Assembly: GCF_001635455.1 (NCBI RefSeq)
Contig: NZ_LWEH01000364.1
Location: 248,001 to 312,000, forward strand
DNA: 64,000 nt
Direction of reading: 5' to 3'
Source: Vibrio sp. HI00D65
Lineage (GTDB): Bacteria > Pseudomonadota > Gammaproteobacteria > Enterobacterales > Vibrionaceae
Below the pieces are notes generated by a model that saw nothing but the letters and a program-made list of their open reading frames with translations, did not search any database and was not told the DNA's origin. Both the position numbers and the translations under genes were made by a program. Below are positions 45,591 through 53,075 of this stretch, one piece after another; position 1 is the first letter of the stretch; every line of letters begins with the position of its first letter.

Positions 45591-46163
45591 TTATTTGTTT
45601 TCATTCTTTCGATTCAGATACCGGATTAATTTGGCTGGTGTGCCGCCGTAGAGACAATCTGGTGGTACATCACTGTTGACGACAGAGTTGGCAGCGATAA
45701 CAGAGCGGGCGCCAATCGTCACATCTTGATTAATGACCGAGTTCCCACCAATCCATACATCATCTTCGACGATAATAGGGAAACAGAAGGTTTCCCACTG
45801 ACGACGACTTCGGTGATCCAAAGAGTGAGAAGCGGTATAAAACTGAACGCTCGGCCCCACTAAAACATTGTTGCCAATTTTGATTTTAGCACCGTCCAGC
45901 ATGACCACATTCATGTTGATGAAGGTATTGTCACCTATCTCAATGGTTTTACCAAACTCACAGTGAAAAGGGGGGCGCACTATGCTGCTACCAATCTTGC
46001 CAAACAGGTTTGTTTGCAAACTTGGCTGTTGGCTATCGTCTGTACATTGATTGAAGTCTGAAAGGGCTTTACTAGCATGAGCTCGCATTTGGCTAATTTC
46101 ACGGTCGGCGCCGTCAAAAACCTCGCCAGAGAGCATTTTTTTGAGTTCTGTTTTTGTGTTCAT
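45591..46163 (-). CDS. Sugar O-acetyltransferase (maltose/galactoside acetyltransferase family)
   Basis: 190 aa. An N-terminal Mac-type helix region (TELKKMLSGEVFDGADREI) is followed by left-handed beta-helix hexapeptide repeats (IEIGDNTFINMNVVMLDGAKIKIGNNVLVGP in part: IGDNTFINMN, IGNNVLVGP) and the catalytic His in TASHSLD. VWIGGNSVINQDVTIGARSV and VVNSDVPPDCLYGGTPAKLI are the usual end. It transfers acetyl from acetyl-CoA to a sugar hydroxyl. Single gene; substrate unknown. Confidence 0.93.
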   Translation of the reverse strand: MNTKTELKKMLSGEVFDGADREISQMRAHASKALSDFNQCTDDSQQPSLQTNLFGKIGSSIVRPPFHCEFGKTIEIGDNTFINMNVVMLDGAKIKIGNNVLVGPSVQFYTASHSLDHRSRRQWETFCFPIIVEDDVWIGGNSVINQDVTIGARSVIAANSVVNSDVPPDCLYGGTPAKLIRYLNRKNENK

Positions 46164-46220
46164 GGTTTATATCTTGCGAATCAAACTTGGTATCAGAGTA
46201 CTGATAAATGGACATAAAAA

Positions 46221-46246
46221 AAGAGAAAAGCGTCAGCCTTTCTCTT
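46221..46246 (-). terminator. Terminator of the adenosine deaminase gene
   Basis: AAGAGAAA / TTTCTCTT with a GC-containing loop, followed on the minus strand by TTTTTTTATG. It lies about 70 bp past the add stop codon. Confidence 0.85.
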
Positions 46247-46314
46247 CCTATTTTATGCCTTTAAGCACTAGCGTTAAGTGCGCCCAGCTCTTCAGCAAAA
46301 GGCGCTTTTAACCG

Positions 46315-47313
46315 TTAGATTTGGTCAACAAAACCCATTAGGTGCTGTTTTACTTCGTCTGAGGCAAATGCGCTTTCTACAGAGTACTTGTAGATTTCTG
46401 CGTAATCTTCTTTCGTTAGGTCGAAAGTTTCACATACGCGTTTCACTTCGTTAGTCATTGTTGTGTTCGACACAGTGCGGTTATCTGTATTGATTGTCAC
46501 AACGATGCCATCTTTCTTGAATTCAGAAATTGGGTGGTCGCTGAATTTGTGGATACATTTAGTTTGAACGTTACTTGTTGGGCAAGTTTCAAGCGCAACC
46601 TGCTTCTCTTTCACAATGTTGTATGCATCTTCGTTACCTTGGATGTGAACACCGTGGCCGATACGCTCAGCGTCCAGCATAGTAACAGCGTCGTAAACGT
46701 TTTGACCGTGCCATTGCTCACCTGCGTGAACCGTCACTCGGTAGCCTTGCTCGATAGCGTATTGCGTGTATTCAGGGAACTCAGCACAGAAACCTGGCTT
46801 TTCGCCGCCAGCAATATCAAATGCTACGACGCCCTTACCAAGGTATGGCTTACCTGCATCGATCACGTCTTTGATTGAATCTTTAGGGAACATACGCAGT
46901 ACAGACATAATGTAGTTGCCCTTGATGTCGTATTTCTCTTCAGCACGCTTCATGCCTTTCACTGCACTTGCAATGATCGCGTCAAGAGACAGGCCTTTAT
47001 TCACGTGCAGGATTGGTGCGAAACGAACTTCTAGGTACTTAACGTTTTCTAGTGCTGCGTCTTCGTAAAGCTCAAAAGAGATACGCTCAATCGCTTCTTC
47101 AGTTTGCATCACTTTTAGTGGCAGGCTGAAACAAGCTAGGTACTCATCTAGATTTTTGCAATCTTCAGGCACTGTTAGAGATTGAACAACCGCATCACGG
47201 TCTTCAGGCAGTTCGATATTGTACTGCTTTGCTAGATCAATAATCGTATCTGGGCGAACACTTCCGTCTAGGTGGCAGTGTAAGTCAATCTTTGGTAGTG
47301 CTAGAAAATCCAT
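46315..47313 (-). CDS. add: Adenosine deaminase
   Basis: 332 aa. Zinc ligands are in LPKIDLHCHLDGSVRP (the HxH pair) and TVHAGEQW; the catalytic Glu/His region is in AERIGHGVHI, and INTDNRTVSNTT carries the last Asp. It converts adenosine to inosine and deoxyadenosine to deoxyinosine for purine salvage. The start lies 120 bp from a divergent LysR gene, a usual regulator arrangement. In V. vulnificus an adenine riboswitch precedes add; I looked for its core in 47314-47433 and did not find it, so control here is probably by the LysR protein or another factor. Confidence 0.96.
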   Translation of the reverse strand: MDFLALPKIDLHCHLDGSVRPDTIIDLAKQYNIELPEDRDAVVQSLTVPEDCKNLDEYLACFSLPLKVMQTEEAIERISFELYEDAALENVKYLEVRFAPILHVNKGLSLDAIIASAVKGMKRAEEKYDIKGNYIMSVLRMFPKDSIKDVIDAGKPYLGKGVVAFDIAGGEKPGFCAEFPEYTQYAIEQGYRVTVHAGEQWHGQNVYDAVTMLDAERIGHGVHIQGNEDAYNIVKEKQVALETCPTSNVQTKCIHKFSDHPISEFKKDGIVVTINTDNRTVSNTTMTNEVKRVCETFDLTKEDYAEIYKYSVESAFASDEVKQHLMGFVDQI

Positions 47314-47433
47314 GAGTATTCCTTAATTCTATTATTCTTTGAGTGTGTTAACTCACATGCGCTCAATTTACCAAGAGCATGATATGATTTAAAGTGACAA
47401 ATAATCATCATTAACCTGAACTTGGGGAATATC

Positions 47434-48378
47434 ATGGTCGATGTTAAAAGCTTACTTAAATGCGATATGAATTTACTGTTGTGCTTACACGTTCTGATTG
47501 AAGAACGCAGCGTGAGCAAAACGGCAGAGCGACTGTTTTTGAGCCAATCTGCGGTAAGCAAACAACTCACTAAGCTCCGAGTTTTGTTTGACGACCCGCT
47601 ATTTGAGCGTGAGTCTAAAGGGCTATTCCCAACCCCAAAAGCACTAGTATTAGCGCCCAAGATCCACCAAATTTTGCTGCAAATCGAAAAGCTAACTGTC
47701 CCTGAGGTGTTCGATCCTAAGGAGAGTGAGCGTACTTTCACTATAGACCTCGTTGAGACCGCCTACACTGCGGTTTATCCGCAATTTATGCCGACAGCGC
47801 TTGCCGATGCCCCCTATATCACCATCAACAGCTCAACGTGGAGTAGTGATAGTTTCAAGCGTTTACTCAAGCGCGAAGTCGATTTTGGTATCGGTATTTT
47901 TGAATTAGATGAACGCGCCTCAACCCATGTGCAATGTATTCCGGATGAATTAGATTACGTTGAGCTGTGTTTGGATTATTCTGTTTGTTTGATGCGTAAC
48001 GATCACCCTGCTTTGCAAGAAGAGTGGAACCTCGACACCTTTCTTAAGTATCGACACATACAATTGGTGACGGGCGGAGCGGGCGACTGGTTGTTGATGG
48101 AAGTGCTTAACGCTAAGCAGTTAGAGATCAATAAGGCCGCGAACGTGTCGGATATCACTAGTGCCATTAAACTGTGTAAGCAGAGCGACCTTTTGATGTG
48201 CTATCCATACAACTCGGTGCGCGATTATATCGATAGCGGTGAACTTATGATGAAGCCAGTTCCCATTGATTTGGTACCTGGAGGGTTATTTTTATTGTGG
48301 CACCATTACTTTGATTCTGAGCCTAGTCATCGCTGGTTGCGAGAACTGATTGTTAAAAAGACGCAAGACTCTCAATAG
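47434..48378 (+). CDS. LysR-family transcriptional regulator (intact copy)
   Basis: 314 aa from the ATG at 47434, preceded by TTGGGGAATATC. The winged HTH is at residues about 8-65 (DMNLLLCLHVLIEERSVS, KTAERLFLSQSAVSKQLTKLR, DDPLFERESKGLFPTPKA), then a LysR substrate domain to the C terminus. It is divergent from add and is a candidate regulator of it. From codon 66 on, the gene is repeated at 51718-52464, where the copy is broken, so this is the only copy with a DNA-binding domain. Confidence 0.94.
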   Translation: MVDVKSLLKCDMNLLLCLHVLIEERSVSKTAERLFLSQSAVSKQLTKLRVLFDDPLFERESKGLFPTPKALVLAPKIHQILLQIEKLTVPEVFDPKESERTFTIDLVETAYTAVYPQFMPTALADAPYITINSSTWSSDSFKRLLKREVDFGIGIFELDERASTHVQCIPDELDYVELCLDYSVCLMRNDHPALQEEWNLDTFLKYRHIQLVTGGAGDWLLMEVLNAKQLEINKAANVSDITSAIKLCKQSDLLMCYPYNSVRDYIDSGELMMKPVPIDLVPGGLFLLWHHYFDSEPSHRWLRELIVKKTQDSQ

Positions 48379-48869
48379 TAGGTTATTGATTTACTGATTA
48401 TTGAGCGCAATAAAATGTTTTTCAGGCAGCACGATGAAGCTGTTTGTGAGCATAAGTTGAGTGAATTTGCCTTTTAGGCTGCCGTTAAATTAAAGAGTAT
48501 TGAAACGCTTATCGTGCTTAAAGCCAAATGAGTCCGCTGTATGGTTTCGCTTTAAGTGCCTCTAACCTACTTGTAAGTGAGCCTGAGTGTATCTCCAGTT
48601 TATGACCATCAGGGTCTAAAATATAGAGTGAGTTCCCTTCGCTTTTGTTCTCTTTGAAAACTGTCGCGCCTGATGAAATAATACGTTCTGTAAAGGCTTC
48701 AAATTCTTCTGGTGCAATATCAAAAGCTGTGTGTATAGTCATTTTTCGGGCAAGGTTCATCCAGAGCAAGACAAAGCCAGAGGTCGCCCGCAGAAAGATA
48801 TGCTCCTTTGTCCCATTTAGTATGAGCCGCAACCCCCAAAGTATCTCGATAGAAACGAATAGAACGTTC
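47631..48869 (+). repeat. Large direct repeat, left copy (LysR 3' part plus fos 3' part)
   Basis: About 1239 bp that match 51718-52958 with scattered differences (I estimate a few percent). The match opens at AACCCCAAA inside the LysR gene and closes at GAACGTTC inside fos. The left copy therefore has a complete LysR and a fos gene missing its N-terminal part. Confidence 0.9.
48518..48869 (-). pseudogene. Broken fos (FosA-like glutathione transferase), left copy
   Basis: The C-terminal part (TAFDIAPEEFEAFTER to the end SGLIWL) is the same as in the intact gene at 52605-53015. The first 20-odd codons are absent: the gene is cut at GAACGTTC, and foreign DNA follows. In addition the (GT) run near 48727-48735 is 2 bp shorter than in the intact copy, which puts the upstream part out of frame. 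It cannot encode a working enzyme. Confidence 0.9.
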
Positions 48870-48905
48870 AAGGTAAGGAATCTGAATGATTCCTTACCTT
48901 GAACG
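48865..48905. repeat. Perfect 18-bp palindrome at the left junction (H1)
   Basis: CGTTCAAGGTAAGGAATC / GATTCCTTACCTTGAACG around a 5-nt loop, exactly where the left fos copy stops. Its AAGGTAAGGAAT / ATTCCTTACCTT core recurs at 51619-51649, at the other end of the insert. The outer GAAC is the kind of tetranucleotide at which IS91-type elements insert. Confidence 0.85.
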
Positions 48906-50404
48906 ATCGCGGCCTAATTCACGTCAGAATAAATCGCTGACAGACCTAACTTCTGCTCTACAATCTAAATGCGGATGTTAATTGAACGCTTTCACGCTGT
49001 TTTCACGATTTCAGATACATTTATCCTATGAAATGCCTAAACCGGCCTGATTTGGGCTTTAACCAGAGCATGATGAACCAGCTCTGACAGCGGCTCCCCA
49101 GCCCTAAAGCGAAGAAACGTTAAACGGTGCCCACAAAGAATGCACTCAAACGGATCAACCTTCACATATCCTTTCAACATGGCGGCGTAGCCGGGCATTT
49201 CAGGTACGTCTTTAGGGACGGTGCCTAAGGCATCGTAGACCTTAGGGAGTATCTCACCACGACGTCGGTTTGATAGAAAACCGAAGTATCGAATTATTTT
49301 GAAGTGCTTATCAGGAGTATGCTCAATCATGCGCTCTATCAGTGCTTCTGGACTCAAAATGAGGGATTCTGTCTGACTATTCCTATGATTAAGATAATCA
49401 AACGTCACTAAGCTTCCCTGAAAATCATGTCGAAATCTAGACGCTGATATGGTTGGGCGTTTTAGGTATCGTCCGAGGTAAGTCATGGTGGGCGTTACGT
49501 TGGCCGTTTTCTTTGCAAAGTGCAGCTTCCATCGACCGCAATATTGGCTGGTTAAAAAATCGGGACCAATCTTGCTCATTGCGAATAAAAGGGCAGCCTT
49601 CTCCACTTAAGGCTAACTCTGCGTACTGGGAGCCGAGAAGTGGAGTGATGGCGGTACGCCAACACTTCTAAGTGGTCTTAGCTTTAAAGAAAATGGGCCT
49701 CCACAGGCCGGTCCTCTTACATAAGCCCCCGCGCGTGACTGATAAGTGGATGTGCACATTCCAATTCAACTTTCTCCCGTGGGGATGAAGTGCACAGAAC
49801 ACGCCAATATCAATATCGAGTTGCTTTGCCCATCCTAAGAAGATTTTGGCTGCACAGCTAAAGAGATGATTGAGAAGAAAACGATTATCCCGAAAGATTG
49901 GCCACAGCGTGTGTGGGAGCGTCAACGTAACGTGTTGATACTCACACTCAGGAAAGACATGTTGTTGCTTTCGTATCCACCGCTCTGTGGCTTTTATGCC
50001 ACAACTGCTGCAAAAGCGAGATTTGCACGTTTGGTGAATGTATTTGTGATGGGTGCTGTTGGCATGGCTGCATCGATACTCTTTAGAGCTAAAAGCAGCG
50101 GTACTGCAAGCGAGCATCTTAGTGACGTTTTCAATAACGACGGTTCGGAGTGTTGCCCGATATTTATTGAGGTATTTTAGCCAATTATCGTTGTCATTGA
50201 AGAGTGGTTTGATGGGCTTATTCGGATGCATGAGATATGGGATAAACTATCCATGTAAAGCACCCTAGTAGGTTGAGTTTCTTTGTTTTCGGCCGTAGGA
50301 CGCTCAGGCGCCGCCGTCGCCGGTTCATCCCGCCCTTGTGAGTACCTATGCCTAGCGGGGCTTTGTTTAGCAGTCCGTTACACAAAACCGCAGGATAGAC
50401 TGAC
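48905..50404 (-). mobile_element. Decayed IS91-family element
   Basis: About 1.5 kb containing a damaged IS91-family HUH transposase gene read leftward. The left limit is placed after the GAAC of 48901-48904, where the oriIS end should be because the 3' end of tnpA faces that way. The right limit is placed near 50404, where GC-rich DNA (GGCGCCGCCGTCGCCGG at 50308) changes to AT-rich DNA. IS91 elements have no terminal inverted repeats and make no target duplication, so both limits are approximate. Confidence 0.75.
49037..50231 (-). pseudogene. IS91-family transposase, inactivated
   Basis: Two frames together give a full-length chain of about 398 residues. The first part (50231 to 49668) has the N-terminal cysteine cluster (HQTCKSRFCSSCGIKATERW) and the HUH metal motif NVHIHLSVTRGG. 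The second part (to 49037) has YLGRYLKRPTISASR, the tyrosine-bearing motif, and IIRYFGFLSNRRRGEILP. Two lesions separate them: a TAG in place of the expected GAG at 49670-49668 (after FKAKTT), and one extra base in a run of six A (49554-49559 on the plus strand) that shifts the frame. Rolling-circle transposases of this family can mobilise neighbouring DNA; this copy should now be inactive. Confidence 0.9.
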
Positions 50405-50489
50405 ACTATTTTTTCTTACTTATGACAATAAAATATAAAAAACATATTTATTATAGAGGCTCTGATGGTAAATAACTATATAAGTTGAT

Positions 50490-51614
50490 ATGAAATTACA
50501 AGCCACGGCGTTATTTTTTGCTATCTGTTTTATGCAGTCTAGTGCTTTTGCGAAAGAGCAAGCTGATAAGCCAATAAGAGAAGAACCTAATAGCCAAACC
50601 GTTTACTTTGAGAAAAATGATGATTGGGTAAAACTCAAATCAGGAGAAGTGATCAAAGGAGAACTCAACGGCACGATTAAAAAGGATTCTAATTCCTACA
50701 AGCAGGAAATTGAGTTTGACAGTGATGATCTTGGCGGTCAAGAAATCGAACTCGGAAATATCCAAGAACTTCAGACTGCGAGTTATTTTACTATTCGATT
50801 ATCAGATGGTGCTATTTACGATGGCTATTTGTCTATTCGTAATGACCAGCTCTACCTATCCAATGCTGAACAAGAAGTTTCTTTTCCCGTAACAGAAGTT
50901 GTGTCCATATATCGTGGTAAAGAGAAGGGCTCAGAACAGTGGGAAACAGAATTTACGTTAAGCATGGATATGAGTAGTGGTAATACTGATGAGCTTACCC
51001 TTAAGGGGGCTATTGACGCAGTACTTTATACAGTAGATTCAAGGACTAAATTGAATGCTAGCCATGAAGAAAAAGAATCTAATAATGAAAAAACCGCCAA
51101 TAATTCAAGCATTAAAGGTTCTTACGATATTTATATCGATAACAAACTTTTCTTTAGGCCGTTGGATCTTGAAGCTAAAAAAGATGAATTTAAAAACTTA
51201 AATTATAAAGTTATAGCTTCAATAGGTGTGGGTTACTTCTTTATCTCCGATGAAACGACAAAATGGGATGTGACTGCTGGTCCTGCATACACTCATACGA
51301 AATTCATTACTGTAAACGAAGGTAACTCATTGACCGAAAACAGTGGTGCATTAAAACTTGATTCAAGTTTTGATTATGAACTTACCAAAAATATCGACTT
51401 TAGTTATGACTATAGTATGAATTGGGAAAATGAAGAATCAGGAGGTATTCATCATACCAATGAAGTGGGGTTTGATATTGATCTAGTGGCCGACCTAGAT
51501 CTTAGCATTGACGGTATATGGGAGCATGTATCTGATCCGACCGCTGATTCAGATGGCAAATTACCTGAAAAAGATGATTATAAAATGTTTGTTGGTCTAA
51601 GCTACGAAATTTAG
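50490..51614 (+). CDS. DUF481 family outer-membrane beta-barrel protein
   Basis: 374 aa with a signal peptide (MKLQATALFFAICFMQSSAFA). Residues about 45-150 are a two-part beta domain (DDWVKLKSGEVIKGELNG; IRLSDGAIYDGYLSIRND). From about 150 on, alternating strands as in DUF481 barrels appear (WETEFTLSMDMSSGNTDE, SYDIYIDNKLFFRPLD, IGVGYFFISDETTKWDVTAGP) and the chain ends MFVGLSYEI, a typical terminal strand. DUF481 proteins are called salt-induced outer-membrane proteins; function unknown. It lies within the insert between the two LysR-fos repeats and was probably acquired with it. A palindrome follows the stop codon by 5 bp. Confidence 0.88.
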   Translation: MKLQATALFFAICFMQSSAFAKEQADKPIREEPNSQTVYFEKNDDWVKLKSGEVIKGELNGTIKKDSNSYKQEIEFDSDDLGGQEIELGNIQELQTASYFTIRLSDGAIYDGYLSIRNDQLYLSNAEQEVSFPVTEVVSIYRGKEKGSEQWETEFTLSMDMSSGNTDELTLKGAIDAVLYTVDSRTKLNASHEEKESNNEKTANNSSIKGSYDIYIDNKLFFRPLDLEAKKDEFKNLNYKVIASIGVGYFFISDETTKWDVTAGPAYTHTKFITVNEGNSLTENSGALKLDSSFDYELTKNIDFSYDYSMNWENEESGGIHHTNEVGFDIDLVADLDLSIDGIWEHVSDPTADSDGKLPEKDDYKMFVGLSYEI

Positions 51615-51618
51615 TTTA

Positions 51619-51649
51619 AAGGTAAGGAATCACTCAAATTCCTTACCTT
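51619..51649. repeat. Palindrome at the right side of the insert (H2)
   Basis: AAGGTAAGGAAT / ATTCCTTACCTT with a 7-nt loop. The 12-bp arms are the same as in the palindrome at 48865-48905 but the loop and flanks differ. It could also act as the terminator of the DUF481 gene, although no U-tract follows. Confidence 0.8.
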
Positions 51650-51717
51650 CGAGCGAATTTCCAGATAGTGAGATAGCCATTCCTCCCAAAGAAAATCTGT
51701 ATGCAGACGACGCTCAC

Positions 51718-52464
51718 AACCCCAAAGCACTCGTATTAGCGCCCAAGAACCACCAAATTTTGCTGCAAATAGAAAAGCTAACCGTCCCCGAGGTGTTTGA
51801 CCTTAAGGAGAGTAAGCGTACTTTCACTATAGACCTTGTTGAGACCGCCTACACAGCGGTTTATCCGCAATTTATGCCAACCGCGCTTGCCGATGCCCCC
51901 CATATCACCATCAACAGCTCAACGTGGAGTAGTGATAGTTTCAAGCGTTTACTCAAGCGCGAAGTCGATTTTGGTATCGGTATTTTTGAATTAGATGAAC
52001 GTGCTTCAACCCATGTGCAATGTATCCCTGATGAATTGGATTACGTTGAGTTGTGTTTGGATTATTCCGTTTGTTTGATGCGTAACGATCACCCTGCTTT
52101 GAAAGAGGAGTGGAACCTCGATACCTTTCCTAAGTATCGACACATATAATTGGTGACGGGCGGAGCGGGCGACTGGTTATTGATGGAAGTACTTAACGCT
52201 AAGCAGTTAGAGATCAACAAGGCCGCGAACGTATCTGACATTACTAGTGCTATTAAACTGTGTAAGCAGAGCGACCTGTTGATGTGCTATCCATACAACT
52301 CGGTGCGCGATTATATCGATAGCGGTGAACTTGTGATGAAGCCAGTTCCCATTGATTTTGTACCTGGAGGGTTATTTTTATTGTGGCACCATTACTTTGA
52401 TCCTGAGCCTAGTCATCGCTGGCTGCGAGAGCTGATTGTTAAAAAGACGAAAGACTCTCAATAG
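51718..52464 (+). pseudogene. Broken LysR gene, right copy
   Basis: Matches codons 66-314 of the intact LysR at 47434, so the whole HTH is missing. It also has a nonsense change: CAA in the intact gene (48060) is TAA here (52147-52149), which splits the remaining frame into 51760-52149 and 52150-52464. One base is missing near 51723 compared with the intact gene. Not functional. Confidence 0.92.
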
Positions 52465-52958
52465 TAGGCTATTGATTTACTGATTATTGAGCGCAATAAA
52501 ATGTTTTTCAGGCAGCTCGATGAAGCTGTTTGTGAGCATAAGTTGAGTGAATTTGCCTTTTTAGGCTGCCGTTAAATTAAAGAGTATTTAAACGCTTATC
52601 GTGCTTAAAGCCAAATGAGTCCGCTGTATGGTTTCGCTTTAAGTGCCTCTAGCCTACTTGTAAGTGAGCCTGAGTGTATCTCCAGTTTATGACCATCAGG
52701 GTCTAAAATATAGAGTGAGTTCCCTTCGCTTTTGTTCTCTTTGAAAACTGTCGCGCCTGATGAAATAACACGTTCTGTAAAGGCTTCAAATTCTTCTGGT
52801 GCAATATCAAAAGCTGTGTGTGTATAGTCACTTTTCGGGCAAGGTTCATCCAGAGCAAGACAAAACCAGAGGTCGCCCGCAGAAAGATAAGCTCCTTTGT
52901 CCCATTTAGCATGAGCCGCAAACCCCAAAGTATCTCGATAGAAACGAATAGAACGTTC
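51718..52958 (+). repeat. Large direct repeat, right copy
   Basis: Counterpart of 47631-48869. This copy lacks the LysR N-terminal part and continues past GAACGTTC into a complete fos gene. Together the two copies have the pattern left by a single-crossover integration. Confidence 0.9.
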
Positions 52959-53015
52959 CAAGTCACTGACTGCAATGGTGATATGATTAAGCCCTAAGAT
53001 CATTGCTTTTTTCAT
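52605..53015 (-). CDS. fosA: FosA-like fosfomycin-resistance glutathione transferase (intact copy)
   Basis: 136 aa, vicinal-oxygen-chelate fold. The metal ligands expected for FosA are present: His11 in LNHITIAV, His67 in DYTHTAFDI and Glu113 in DGHKLEIH. FYRDTLGF, KWDKGAYLSAGDLWFCL and NKSEGNSLYILDPDGHK also agree with FosA proteins of Pseudomonas and Klebsiella. FosA is a Mn/K-dependent enzyme that opens the fosfomycin epoxide with glutathione. GGGAGTG precedes the ATG. It lies downstream of, and reads towards, a dead LysR copy; the original arrangement was LysR and fos convergent, 139 bp apart. Confidence 0.92.
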   Translation of the reverse strand: MKKAMILGLNHITIAVSDLERSIRFYRDTLGFAAHAKWDKGAYLSAGDLWFCLALDEPCPKSDYTHTAFDIAPEEFEAFTERVISSGATVFKENKSEGNSLYILDPDGHKLEIHSGSLTSRLEALKAKPYSGLIWL

Positions 53016-53075
53016 TAAACACTCCCACTAACTTAATGAATCGTATAAATATTTTATGACCATAATATACTCTAC

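Noticed and set aside
48865..48905. Considered the palindrome as an integron attC/VCR site
   Set aside because: No R'/R'' core sites (RYYYAAC / GTTRRRY) and no bulged asymmetric stem; the dyad is perfect and short.
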